The notes below the pieces were generated by a model. That model was given only the letters and a program-made list of their open reading frames with translations, had not been told where the DNA came from and did no database searches. From Numida meleagris (taxonomy: Eukaryota > Chordata > Aves > Galliformes > Numididae), in assembly GCF_002078875.1 (NCBI RefSeq), contig NC_034409.1, positions 15,911,111 through 15,975,110 on the forward strand: a stretch of DNA of 64,000 nucleotides, read 5' to 3'. The translations under genes were made by a program, and so were the position numbers. Below, one piece after another: positions 1 through 12,500 of this stretch. The stretch's first letter is position 1; each line of letters starts with the position of its first letter.

Positions 1-405
1 AGAGCTTCCTGTAAGTGGTATTATATGTTTTAGGGTTAAAGGCAGGTCATTTAGGGTGTTCCTTTCAGTATCAAAACGGGGGCTGTACGAAGGAAGGGGA
101 CAGACCCTTTAGCAGGGTCTGTTGCGATAGGACAAGCGGAAATGGTTTCAGACTAAAAGAGGAGAGATTTAGATTGGATATAAGGAAGACATTTATTACA
201 ATAAGGGTGGTGAAGTACTGTATCAGTTGCCCAGAGAGGTGGAGGATGCCCCATCCTTGGAGACTTTCAAGGTCAGGCTGGATGGAGCTCTGAGCACCCT
301 GACTGAGAGGCAGGTGTTAGGTGTTCCTGAGCACTGCAGAGAATTTGTACTAGATGACCTTTACGGTTTCCTTCCAACTCAAACAATTCTATGATTCTAT
401 GATTC
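1..405 (+). mobile_element. CR1 LINE, 5'-truncated 3' end
   Basis: The sequence matches the last part of avian CR1. It has the GGGACAGACCCTTTAGCAGG block, the stretch that encodes [10 protein letters not shown] in ORF2, the GATGACCTTTACGG...CCTTCCAACTC segment and a terminal ATTCTATGATTCTATGATTC. It enters from the left window edge. Stops and frame breaks show it is dead. Confidence 0.92.
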
Positions 406-2299
406 CTGGGGCAAGAGTGCTGGATGTGAAATATTGGTACAAGAAATCCTAAGAGGCTTCTTTATTTCAAAAAATTAAGAGCAACATTTCTTGAGTGTCA
501 GTGATAGAGTTAATAAAGGTAAAGTCTGAAGTTGCCAAGTTATTAATTTTCCACTCAGGAATGGGTTGCTCTGAATTCAATTACCCAGCTACAGAAGTGC
601 TTCCCAATATTGGACGGCATCTTCTTCAAAGTAGAAACAGTGTGCACATGACTGTGCCCTCATCAGAAGTGAAAGGCTTTACATGTACCGTCAGGGTTCA
701 CTGCTGCAGAGCACACTGAGGTCAGGAGCCCTGTCCCTGCAGGATGCTGTGTCCCCACAGGATGCCGTGTCCCAGTAGGACGCTGTGTCCCCACTCCCTG
801 CGCAGCATGGAAGAGCACACTTATCCAGCATCAGAGCGGACCTATAGCACAGCCCAGAGCACAGCCACTTCCCAGAAAGCTGCTCTCCTGCCAGCAACTG
901 AGCACAGCCCAGATAACCTTCCTGCTTCCCGCACCTGAATCAGCACTTGCAGGGCACGTGTGCTAGCTGGTTACAAAGAGCCGGGGCTGACTTTGCTGCG
1001 GACAAGCCTGGCAATCTGTTTAGGAGCAGACAGACTGTGAACATTAGGGAAAGATTATGGGCTCATCTTGATGATAGGCTATTTACCTTGTTTCACGTGT
1101 ACTTTACCAGCGTATGAATTTGGATAGAAGTATATGAAAACAGTACCTTTGTTATTAATTTTTTTTCCTTTACAGTTATGATTTTTAAGGTCTGGCGAGC
1201 CCACTTTCGTATAAACTTCCATCAAAAGCAACAGTCAGGCTTTCGATATATTACTTTGGTATTCACCAGACCTTGAACTAGTTAATCAATATTTCTGAGT
1301 TACTAGGAAAAATGTGCTTCATCCTCTATTTCCTCATGCTCTCTAGCAGCCACATAGACATCACACTGGAACTGAAATAACACCTCTCACACTGAGGAAT
1401 GTGCTATGAATAGCGGGGGATTCTGTGGGGAATACATCTTCTTGTGAAATGACAAAGGGGTGGCTTGCAGGGCAAAAAATGCACCCCTGGTGACTTGATA
1501 TCTCACCCCAACAGGTGATGCACTGCATGGCAATGGTCATCTTTGAAAGCTGACTGCTCTCCCATCAAAATCATTTATACCCAGGAAAGCAGCCTTGGTA
1601 TTCAGCTTTCTTTCCATCCAAGCAACCTTGAAGCTGAAATCCACGCAGAGGCACTTCTCAGCTCAGGGTCACCCCAAGGAATTGCGGCTGCATTTGGGAT
1701 GCTCACCCAGGTCAGCCCAGTCCTGATGCTCTTACAGAGCCAGAAAGCCCATAACAGCATGGCTGGTAACACAATTTTTATTTGTATTGTAGGGGACAGC
1801 TTAGCTTTCTGGTAAGACAGATGCTGTTATTTAAACACAAGGGCAATCTGAGGCAATGTTATACCCACTTTGTTGAGGGGGAGCCATGAACTACTGTTAA
1901 TAAATAAAATAGCTAAACAGGCTGTCCTTGATTTACCAATTTGATGATGTTCCAGGAAAAATCCAGCGTTGCATGTAGCTTCAGTTGTTCAGGGAAACTA
2001 CCAGAAGCAACCCAAATCTCCTAACTGATTTGGGACACTTCCAGTTGGCCATCGTTGGCTAGTAAACAGTCATGGGCATCAACACTGGTAGGCAGAAAGT
2101 TGCTCTGCAAGGTAATGTCCTGAAAGTAAATATTCTTGATCTGACTTTCCCAAGCCTGTTTCATATGGTCTTTATAGTGAAGATGAAGCCTGGTAAAAAT
2201 AACATCTTTTCCCTCCCTTCTGAACTTCCCAGAGCTGTTATGCTCACATGGACATTTAGCATCATGTGTCAACAGTGCTGTCACATCTGGTTCAGAAAT
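406..2299. other. Single-copy intergenic DNA
   Basis: Apart from the small minisatellite at 733-794, I see no repeat, exon or RNA gene. Open frames here are short and unconvincing. Confidence 0.6.
733..794. repeat. 18-bp minisatellite, about 3.4 copies
   Basis: Three consecutive 18-base units (733-750, 751-768, 769-786) share the pattern GTCCCnnnAGGAtGCtGT and are followed by a partial fourth unit. The units differ at a few positions, so the array is not very recent. Confidence 0.85.
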
Positions 2300-2634
2300 G
2301 GTGAAACCAGAGCCCCAAGGACTCCACATCTGGACGCAGTACTCCAGGTGAGGTCTCACAGCAAAGAGCAGAGGGGCAGGATCACCTCCCTCACCCTGCT
2401 GGCTGTGCTGCTTTTGATGCAGCCCAGAATACAGTTGGCTTTCTGGGCTGCAAGGGCACATTGCTGGCTCACGTCCAGCTGCCATCCACCAGTACCCCCA
2501 GGTTCCTTTCGGTAGGACTGTGCTCTACCATTTCATCCCCCAGCTTGTATTGGTAGTGGATGTTGCCTCGACCCAGGTACAAGACCTGGCACTTGGATTT
2601 ATTGAACCTCATGAATTTCTCATGGGCTAGTAGT
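2300..2634 (-). mobile_element. CR1 LINE internal fragment (ORF2 part)
   Basis: Read on the minus strand this is CR1 ORF2 just after the reverse-transcriptase core. It has the [14 protein letters not shown] motif, the antisense GGCACATTGCTGGCTCA block and the ACCTGGCACTTGG block near the upper end. It lacks the CR1 3' tail at its lower-coordinate end, so it has lost both ends. The left boundary is approximate. Confidence 0.85.
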
Positions 2635-4662
2635 GTTGGCAAAACTTCACAGTAGTTGAGAAGCCCAGAGAGTAGTAGTTGGGACCTGGAAAACCTGGTG
2701 TGATTCTATGTGCGATGATAACAGCTGTGGTAGAACAATTAGCAGGGACTTGTCCTTTCTCTGTCCATGTTACATAGGCACCACAGCCATTCCCCACAGC
2801 TGGGACAGGGGAGCAGCCAGAACCAGCCCCTGCCTTCCTGTGCCTCGCGCAGCCCCAAGGCCCATGGACCTGTTCATGCACAGGTGGCGGCACCTGATCA
2901 CGTCTGTCCCGCAGGCAGGTGCTCCCAGTGGCCCTGCTGATTTCAGGGCTTATTTCTACTTTTCTCCCTGCAGAAGAAGTCAGTGCTGACAGCTGTGACA
3001 CACAGCCTCTTCCTCAGGCTGCTCCTCCAGAGCTACTTTTCTCAGCTGCAATCTCAAGTCATTTTAAATAACTCCCCAGCAGCTGTGGTGCACAGTAATG
3101 TGATTAGGGCACTGACTTCTCTGACCATATTGCTTCGTATTGCATTTCAAATGGTAAATGCATTCCTCCTCTCAGAGCCACCTCTTCCACCTGCCCCAGG
3201 GGCTGAAGGCTTTTATAGCAGCATTTGGATTCATCACTGCTCCCCCACGGCAACAACTGCACTTGTCCTCACCTCTGTCCCCCCACTCACTAAAGGGATC
3301 CTTGAAGATTTGCACAGAAGTGTCTCTCCTGACATTCACCCCCTGTTTTTGCTGAGGTTTTGGGCTGTGATGGAGATGTGGTGCAGTGGGGCTGGACCTT
3401 GAACAGGCAGTGATATGGCATCAGGCAGCTGATGAGGGGATGGGTATGGAACAGAGAGTCCGGTAATTAAGCAACATGCTGTTTGCCACTACAGACAATA
3501 TTTTCATGGACCATAAAATGTCTTTTCTTAGCAGCTGCTCTCCTCTTTCTTGATTTAGTACCTATGGCACTGGCAGGTTAAAGTCAGTTTCATTTTAAAG
3601 GTGGCTTTAAACAAATCTCTGAGATAGTGGCTGGCACCTCTTGCCCTTTGAGGAGGATTGACTGGGTTTCCTTCTGCGGAGCATTAACCTTTAAGCCGAT
3701 GCCTATGGAGCTGTGAAGATTTTGCTCTGGGACAGGATTACTGGGGGAAAATGCCACCGGCCCTGGAGAGCCCCTGCTTCGGTAAGGAGATCTCTTATTT
3801 TAGTACACATGATCAAGAAATAAAGGCAAACTCTTCTAAGAAAATAAATGCCAGAGAAATGAGATTCCTAAAGACAGTTGTAGTCCAACCATGTGTTCAG
3901 CTGAGCAACTCGTCCCAGTGTCCTTAAGGAAGACCCATGAGCAGTGCAATGTCACTCACTCGCACAAGGGAACCAGTTAGTGAGGACCTGGGTGCTTACT
4001 CTGCTTGCTGAGGTCCTGCAAACAAGAAGCTCTTCCATTTAACAGCTTCTAACATACTCTGTTAACTAGATTATGCTCTAAAATATGCAATTCTAAGCAT
4101 GCTAGTGTAATAGATCCAATCCTGATACAGATTGTTAATTTTTCCAGTGGTCTTCCCCTTCACTGACAATCAGGAGTACTACAATGTGGAAGCAAGTTAG
4201 GCATCTGGGCTTTATATGTGCTGCAATACACCATGTTTAGTATCAGCTGAATTTTCCTAAGTCTGTAGGATGCAGATAACCAACTGAATAATACCTTGGC
4301 TCTTCAAGACATCTTGTATAGCTTGTCTGTCTGAAAAAAAACCATTTATCCACTTCTTCATTTATAACTTTTGTGACAATATGTCATGTTTTGATATTAG
4401 GAGGGGAAGCTGTCTTCCAAGATTCACTGCCACATACAATTTGTACACAAGTTTATGTTCAGTGGCACTTCCTAGTCAATAGGAGAAGTGACACTGTTTA
4501 CCAGGAGATTAAGTGGAGTGAAAGCTTGTCAGTACGACTGCTGCATTTGCTGTTAGGTTGGTGTCAACCTATGAAGCACATCCCATGCTTAGATGCTACA
4601 ACCTGGCCTATCATTTGATCAAATTGTTACTTCTAACGAAAAGAGGAAATAAGCTAAAGGAA
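2635..4662. other. Single-copy intergenic DNA
   Basis: I see no repeat of note and no recognisable exon. A 139-codon open frame (2983-3402, plus) has no familiar motif and no splice or promoter support. Confidence 0.55.
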
Positions 4663-5520
4663 GAATCATAGAATGATTCAGACTGGGGGCGACTTCTGGA
4701 GATCTCTGGTTGCAGAGGGAGGCAAGCTTCAAAGAGGGGCAGGTTGTTCCTCGTCCAGCCCTGAGTTGTGAATACCTTTGAAAATGGAGACTCCAAACTG
4801 CTTTGGGCATCTCGTTCTGCTTTGCAACCACTCTCACTGCCTATTTCTTTTCCCTTGCATCTATCTGGCGCTTCCCAGAGGTGACTGTGTCTTTGAGAAT
4901 CTGGGTTTGTCTCCTCTGTGGTGCTGGAAGGTGTTACCTCCACTTCAGGCAGCAGAGGACCCGCAGTTTTCAAGGCTAACTAACCCCGCTTCATCAACTC
5001 CTGTCGTGCTCCAGCCCATCAGGCATCTCAGTGGCCCTTTGCTGGACTTCCTTCACTTTATCAAGCCTTTGTGCTTGCCCCTAGTAAACTTCATGAGATT
5101 CCTGTTTTCTTCATTATTCCAGCTTGTTGATATTGTTCTGAATGTCCTCTCCGTCCTCCCACATGCTCACCTGCCTCTAATTTCTTATCACCTTGCCGAG
5201 GGTGCCTTACCACCCATCAGCAAGATGAAGGTGTCACAACAGCCTCAGTTTTGGTACCTTCCTGCAGCTGGCTCTGTGGTAGACTTTGGAAATTTAACCA
5301 CTGTCCTTCATGCCCAACAGTCCTTCCCATTCTGTTCCCAGACCTTCACATCTATCCATCAATCCCATAGCTGCCATATCTGGTGATATGATTGCTATGG
5401 GAGAGAGTGCTGACTGCTCTGCTAAATCAAGGTAGACAGCATCCACTATGTCCTACCCAAGCCAGACATCACAGCACAGACACAACCAGGTTGGTTAGGC
5501 ACCATTTGACCTTCTGCCTT
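4663..5520 (-). mobile_element. Older, longer CR1 LINE copy
   Basis: It starts at its 3' tail (GAATCATAGAATGATTCAGA) and continues through the CTGGAGATCTCTGGTTGCA segment. Beyond that come the internal segments seen in longer avian CR1 copies, ending near CCAGGTTGGTTAGGCACC. It is more diverged than the other copies here. The 202-codon plus-strand frame (4778-5386) is an antisense shadow. The upper boundary is approximate. Confidence 0.75.
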
Positions 5521-7961
5521 CTCCTTCCTCTTTCTTAGTCCTTTAGCCCAAAGACACAGGACATCGCTTATCCTCCAGACAGCACAGGCGGTGCAGTGCT
5601 TCCTTCTTCAGGAGGTGAAGAATTTTCACCACAGTGAAAAAATCTGAAGCTGGGTCCAATATCTAACTCCTCCTAGAGAACGAGCACTCAGCAGTAATAC
5701 AGAGTTTGCTACCCAGAACACTGATGTTTCTGATACAAGAGGTACCTGATTCAATCCAGACCTTGCTTTGGCTGGCTGGAGTCAGCCCAGGTGCAGAAGC
5801 GCTCTTCACCGAAAGCAACAGCGACAGCTGCCAAATCTTAATGTCCCCATGCACCAAGGACAAGGAATATTCTTATTACTCCTGTCACCGTTATTTACAT
5901 ATTTCTGTTATCATCGCTCTCTCAGACCAGGGTTCCCAACACAGGACACTGCAGAAAGACAGAGATTAAAGGATGGCCCCTTCCCTCCAGCACTCCTAAA
6001 CTGCTATTTTGTTTCCTGCCAAGCGGCTGCCAGGTGCAGCTCTGTGTGTGAGAGAGAAGCCTGGGCATTTTTTATAGAGAATTTATAAGATTTGCTGCAG
6101 CAAAGAACTTTATTTTATGGCTGACAAGTGAGAGGGAGGGCTGCCTCAGCACGATTAACTGTGGAGCACCGCAGCCCCAGAAACCTGGGCGGGGGGGTGC
6201 AACATCCCCAACCTCGCTGTACTAATCTGGACTTCTTTTCTTTTAGCAACAGGGAGATTGTGAGGTCCAGACCTTCTGTCTCCGTTCTGCATAAATGTCT
6301 GGGCAGGACTTATCGGTTGCTCGCCTTATTCATATTCTCTTTCTTTCTCTTATCTCTGAGGATAAGGCAAAGTGCCTTTGCCGGGAGTGCTCATCAGGCT
6401 TTATTCTTGTGCTTATGGACTGGGGTATACTGAGCTGTGGAGGTGGAGCCGAAAAATTCATCATTCAGTTCATAAGTTCATATGGTCGTCTGTTAGGGTC
6501 AGGTCGGGTATAAGTTCAGGCCTTATCTGCATGGGGGAAAGGCACCTACAAAAGGTGAAGTTCAATCCAAACCACTGGAGAAAGCAGTGGCAGCAGTTCT
6601 TGAAAAACATAGGGCCCTGACTTTTCAGTGAGATGGTGTTGTATATTGATCAAAGCTGCCAGCAAGGGGAAGGACCGGAGAAAGATACATTGATGGATAA
6701 TATCAGGGCAAGTAGATCAGCATAAGCTAGGAAGGATAAAGCAGGGTTTTGTTAGCTAAGCTAGATGGGGAGGAGACACAGTATTCTCATTCTGTCTCCC
6801 AGTTCTCTGCCTCTGTAGGACTGTCCCCTGCAAAGTATCCTTTCTGCTCTCTAAAAATAGCAACTGAGTAGAAAGAAGCCGGATATCAGGTTGGAGGCTT
6901 TCACAAAAACGCATTTGGCAGAATAGCGCAGAGAGGGACACAGCTTGAAGAAAAAAAGATCCTTATTTAAGGGATTGTTTGGTTCAACATGTGGGAAGGG
7001 CACAAAGCTAGAGGAGCACCCCTTCCTTGCTCAGGCTCCTCCTTGCCAAGACCTTTTGTTTGAGGTCTGTGGCTCACATTCGATATATGAGTATCTGCTC
7101 TCCCATCAAGTCACAAACCTTCCACTTTCCTTTTAAGAAATGCCACATTTGGCCAAGCCTCCCGAAATCCCAACACAATCCAGGCTGTGTAGCTCCTTTC
7201 TGCGGCCCACCCTGGTGGGGACGTGTCGTTGACAGCCTGCTCTCAGGGATTTCCCTGCAGGCAAATCCGCTTTTTAAAATTCCTGGCAGAGATGGCTTTT
7301 GAGAGGTTTCATTCTGTAAGCGTCTTTCATTTGCTTCCACACTGAAACCTCCTGAAAACAGGATTACCTTCCCCCGGATGCCTCTGGTGGTGGTTCTTGT
7401 ACCCCAAAAAGGGATGTAGGATTTCTGGCCTGATTAAAGGAGTAATTTAAATGTAGTAGACATCCAGTAAACACGTCCGAAGATCTTCAGAACATGACAT
7501 CTTGAAATAGATGGAGTAGACTCCACAGTGTTAATTAGGACATGCATACATGTCCCAAAAATATGTAAATAAGGCACAACAAGCTAAGAATGCTGGAGAT
7601 CACAAAGACTGAAACTACTCAGCAATGCCTAATTAAAGAGACTGCCAGTGTAACTAATTAATGAATCTTCTTTTTCAAGATGATCCGTCTAATTGACAGA
7701 GCTCTAAAATGTGATTTTTTTTCATTTTCACTGGAGATCAGACACCTAAAACTCCTCTCTAGAATGAAACAATTGGAACAAGGCTTTGGGTCCAGCCAGG
7801 CCTTATGGATGCTGGTCAAAACGAGGTGTACCGCCACTGCCTGAGAACTTTCAAAGCGCTGTTAACTTCTGCCCTGAGCCAAAGCTCTCAGGAAGCCCAA
7901 CCCTTTTTCTGTTCTATCTTCCTGGGATTTTTAGTGTAAACAAATGATCCTAATATAAACA
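5521..7961. other. Intergenic DNA, no gene recognised
   Basis: No exon or CR1 seen. The part at about 6120-6520, with a G run at 6190-6196 and pyrimidine-rich stretches, differs in texture from its neighbours and could be an old LTR fragment, but I saw no defined ends or tRNA primer site, so I do not call it. Confidence 0.5.
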
Positions 7962-8098
7962 TGGAGATACTGGAGATCTCCAGAAGCCGCCTGGCCATGG
8001 CCCTGGGCACCCTGCTCTGGGTGTCTCTGCTGGGTCAGGGGTTTGGCAGAGGGACACAGAGGGCCCTGCAGCCTCAGCCATGCCGTGGTTCTGTGAAC
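7962..8098 (+). mobile_element. Short CR1 fragment, GGTTCTGTGA-ending subfamily
   Basis: The sequence GGAGATCTCCAGAAGCCGCC...GGCCATGGCCCTGGGCACC...CAGCCTCAGCCATG closely matches 24855-24985 (plus) and 51934-52060 (minus). Its structure parallels the CR1 3' end (GGAGATnTTCAAAAGCCG...GACATGGTCCTGGG...) but without the ATTCTATG tail. Confidence 0.8.
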
Positions 8099-8727
8099 AT
8101 CTAAGGGTTGGAGAAACTGTGCTTGTAAAGCAAAGTCAGGAAAGTGTCAAAGTGCAGTGGTGCTTTTAAGTAGAAACCATTACAGTACCTCTGAACTGGC
8201 ACTTTGTTTCCCAAATAAATCACAGCTACCAAAGCAGGAGACAGCTCAGAAGGTTGCTGCAAGGACCCTCTGTTAAGCAGCAGAAAGTGTTGGCCAAGAT
8301 TTATGGAACACGAATAACTCTGAAGGCCAAGAAGTGGGACCACGAGGCTGCGCATCAGCTCACCACACACACAGAATATTTCAGTGGAGGAGAGCATCTT
8401 CAAGTGAGGTTTGTTTCTTTGGGGATTTTAAAAATGTTGATCCACACACAGAAATATACATGTATATGAGTGACACATATCACCCCTTTGGTGTATTGAG
8501 GGGAAATGTGCAGTCCCCTCTTCCTGCTCCCCAGCTGCCCACTGACCTGTCTCCATTACCACAGAGGTGGGAGTGAAAGGGGAGGTGTTAGTAGCACACA
8601 CACATATTGTAGACTGAGACAAGGCATACTGCTCTTCATTACAAGGGCTTTGGTACCGGCAGCTGTTTGTTTGGCGGCTCTTTTAGAGGGAAATTTCAGT
8701 TTATTCCTTTTTGTGTGGGGGGTGGCC

Positions 8728-8770
8728 TTATTCCCTTCCCCTTCCCCTTCCATTCCCTCCCCTTTCCTTT
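8728..8770. repeat. Polypyrimidine tract (CCTTCC-rich)
   Basis: This is a run of repeated CCCTTCC/CCTTCCC units with almost no purines on the plus strand; a simple-sequence tract. Confidence 0.8.
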
Positions 8771-9069
8771 GTGCAAGGAAGGAGAGAGATGATGCTCTAC
8801 ATTTGTTTGTTGTAGCTGAGTGCTAAGATTTGTGTTCGGTGTTGCTGTGTGAGCCTGAGCCTGTAAAGTCTGTTCAATGTCTGTCTGCCAGTAAGTGGTG
8901 CTAGCAGCCCAGTTTTGCGCAGCTTTGCAGCCCTTCCATGCAAATTAAAGCTAAGGCTACAGCAGCTCCCGTTTTAAAGGGTTATGTTCTTTGATGAAAA
9001 TATGCAAATATAAACTCTTTGAACAACACAACTTGGGAAATCATCCTCTGATCATTTTAGGGCTGTGAT

Positions 9070-9510
9070 AGGCACGTTTGACCAAGCAGCGCCTGATTCT
9101 TTGCTCATTTTAAACATCCCTGGCCATGGCACGCGTGCAGGCTCTAAACACGAAGGGCATTTTCACCAACGTTTACCTGACTTGTGCAGATATCCGCTGA
9201 GCAAGCACACACTGCTGTTATGTAGACTTACACAGAAGTGCCACGATGCTGCCTGCGTACCCACACAGAGCGCTGCAGCTCCGAATTCACTTGGGGACGC
9301 CCCGTTACTATGGGGATGGGCTCTATGGGGTTGTGACAGCAATTCACAGGGACACACCCACCGGGCATGGGAGGGTTAAGAGGCAGAAACCCGTCGGGAT
9401 AGGGGGAAGCTTAAACCCACGCGGAATGGGGATATATTCACCTGCATGCTTGAGCGACTCCGAAATAGGGAGAAATATTAATCCCATCACCTGAGTGGCG
9501 CTTATCAGCT
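9070..9510. promoter_or_regulatory. CpG-dense stretch, possible small CpG island
   Basis: By eye there are about 20 CpG dinucleotides in ~440 bases (for example CACGCG, GACGCCCCG, CCCGTCGGG, CACGCGG, GAGCGACTCCG), while flanking kilobases have very few. It has no recognisable repeat or open coding exon. It could be a distal promoter or enhancer, or an unrecognised young insertion. Confidence 0.35.
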
Positions 9511-12500
9511 GAGGAGTCACTTAAGAAGATTTTCTGCCTTGGCCTTTTGGAGCGGGGTGAGGCTGCACTGCTTGCAGCGAGAGATGGAAGTGGAACTCAG
9601 CTCCGGGAAAGCTGCTAGCCAACAGCTGTAATGTTGGTGCCCTGGTGGGGATGCACACTCCAGCACACGCTGCCTGTGTGGAGGTGGGCACTGGGGTCTG
9701 GTTTTGGTTGGAAGGTGTTACAAAAGGGAATGAAGGGCGTGGAGGACTACGTGAGGTGGTCACCTGCAAGTTTTGAACCATTCACTTCAGTGTATCCCTC
9801 ACCACAGCACAAGAGGGAGCACTGGTAGGGTCCATGGGGCTCCTTAGTATGGCAGGGCAATGGCTTTTCTTCCCAACAGAAGAAGGGAGCCACTACGAAA
9901 GCAAAATTCACCTGAGCTTTATGTCACTAGATCTCACACTTACATTCTCTGTGTCCCTTGCTCTTGTGCTACAGTTTGGTGTTCTCCACAGTCAGATCCA
10001 TCCTTCTGGATCTAAGCCCATAAGGGGACAACCAGGGCTATACCCTGGTCTCCAAAAGCCACCTCCTCCACATGGTGCTCTGCTGTGACGCGGGGACAGC
10101 CACAGAGCAGGCTCAGCGCTGCTGAGTCAGCCTGCAAGGCGCATTTAGAGGGCTGTGGGCTTCAGGCTTCTTCCTACAAGCTGAAAGCATTTCAATGGGG
10201 TAGTGGCTGCTGGAAAGCTAGGGCAGAACCCACCAGGGCCTGGGCAGGGCAGTCCTTGAACAGTGTTGTGGGGAGAGCATTGGGAGGGAGCTTTCCTATC
10301 CCACGCTGCCTGGGTTTCAAGTTCCAAAATTTCTGATTTCCACTGCAGAGAAGGGGAAAAAAATCAAAAGGGAGAGGAGTCATCCTCTGCAGAGCAATCC
10401 CCAGGGGTTGTCTGTACAAGGCTGATTTCTGGAAAGGTGAGGGAGGAGTCATCGCAGCAGGAGGGAATTTTTAATTAGAGCTACTCTGGCCCATGGAGAG
10501 TTGCTTACAGGGAGCAGGTGGAATAAGCTTTTAAACACTGCAATTGAACCGCCTTAATCAGAACAGCTGCTGGTTCTCTGGAGGATGGGAAGGTGCTTTT
10601 GAAGGCGAAGGAAGGATTCCTCTTTCTTTGCTGCTGCTTTTCCTGACCGCTAAATGAGAGGCAGCCATCCTCGAGCTGGCGTGCAGGTGTTGTGTGGGGT
10701 GAGAAAAAGAGCAAGTGCTCAACAGCAGCATGAGCCTGGAAGGTTGCCCAAGGAAAGGGACGAAGGACTCAGGAAATTTGGGGAAACCTCCTTGAGGGCT
10801 TTGACGCCAGAAGTCTCATCTTTTCTCATGCCTGCAATAGCAATTGCTTTTTTGGGGTTGTGTGGTTTCTTTGGTAGGAGCATCATCGGTTCCCTGTGCT
10901 CCAGATGGGCCAGGCCTGGCTGAGGCTTGTCCTGCAGGTGCACCTTTGGCATTTCAGCAGCAGTGTTTTCTTCTTTGCTCATTCCCAGTGTAATGTGCAT
11001 TTACAAAGGTGGCTGAAATATGGGCTGTTGAAAATGATTAGCAACATTGATTCTCATTATTGTAGCATATGCCGGTGCAAAAACGTCCTGTGTCTGTAAG
11101 ACGGATGGGTTGCACCGGCCTAATTAGTTAAAATACACAGCACCATAAATGCCAGCATTGACAGTTGCGGCCCCACAATGTCAGCATGGTGAGCAGTGTT
11201 CAACTGTGCTGACATCGGATCGCAACCTGTGTGTGGGTGCCAAATCCCCGCTCCGTGCTGCGTGCCAAGGGCTGTGCCAGCCCAGGGCAGCGTGCATTTG
11301 TGCAAAGCACGTTAAAGCTGTGGTGGCTGGGAGAGGTGGGAGAGCCACAGCAGGGGCAGAAAAGGCACAGAGGTGCTGCGGGAGGCTGAGCTGAGTGCTG
11401 CAAAAATCCCTTCTTGGCCTCCATCACCCCCAGAGCAGCAGGGATGCACTGATAGGGACACAGTGCTGCTAGCACGGGGAAGGTCGGCTCTGCCTTCTAG
11501 TTGCAATTAAAAGCCAGGATAGAGATCCACTGCGTGCACGTATGTATCAGCGCACTGCATTGTCTTGCTAAATCGAGCTCCTCCACTGTCTTGCATCCTG
11601 GCATCGGGCACCGGGCCGGGGGGTGCTGCCTCTGGTGCCCTCAGCTGCTCTCCTGCTTCCCAGCGCTGTCAGTGGAACCTCTGCCAGGCAGAGCCTGCCA
11701 TGGCTCAAAGGGCACCGTGCCAGCTGATCTGTGAACAATTTAACCGATTTTTCATTAACCAGCAGCTTATGGAGAAGTTGCTAAATTTTATGGGCCATTA
11801 GCAGCTTCTGATGCTGCAAATGACTATGAAATTCAGGGTCTTGCAGTTCTGAATCTTGTACACTTGATAAATAGCCCTCATTGCCAGTGTAGCAACGTGA
11901 AGAAATGCGCTCCGTCAGTATGGCCCCATTTCAGCAAGCTGTCACAGCGTGGGGAACCAGGTGGATAGGGAGTGACTGCACCAACGTGCAGAACAGGCTG
12001 TGCCTCCCCCAAAAGCGAGGAGCTTGGGTTTTTGGAAAGCTGGTTCTGAAATGCATTATCCTGGAAAGACGATCCATGAAGGCGTTGGGGAGTGGGAGTG
12101 AGACACAGGAACAAATGTTCATGCAGCCATTAAAACACATGTTAATCATTGCGACGGCCAATAACGCCGAGCACTATTTATGTGCACACAGCAGGACGCT
12201 TGCAAAAATATCATTTATCCTTATGTTGTGGCTGGGAAAATCTCTTGCAGAGAGGCAAAATAAGGATCCCACAGCCCCACGCAGGCCATGAGGTGGGCAG
12301 GTTTGGGTCCCGTGGTGTAGGGCCCCACTCTGCACTGCAGCAAGGTGATGTTCCCACCCTGCTCGAGGCTGTTAGAGACCAAATCCATGGAAATTGAGAG
12401 GGGGTACCATGAGGGAGCATGGCCACCACAATAGGTTAAATAGTGTTTTACCGAAAGAGCACTGTTAGCATTTGACTGAACCTGTGCATCACAGAGCCAG

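Noticed and set aside
2021..2515. 154- and 147-codon ORFs on both strands
   Set aside because: Both run through a CR1 fragment; one is its broken ORF2, the other an antisense shadow.
4778..5386. 202-codon plus-strand ORF
   Set aside because: It is the antisense of an old CR1 copy; no domain and no splice support.
6120..6520. Solo LTR of an endogenous retrovirus
   Set aside because: Pyrimidine-rich parts and a TTTATTC are suggestive, but no paired TG...CA ends, target-site duplication or primer-binding site could be seen.
8214..8405. Possible coding exon (KVLAKIYGTRITLKAKKWDH) before a GTGAGG donor-like site
   Set aside because: No clear acceptor and no recognised protein family.
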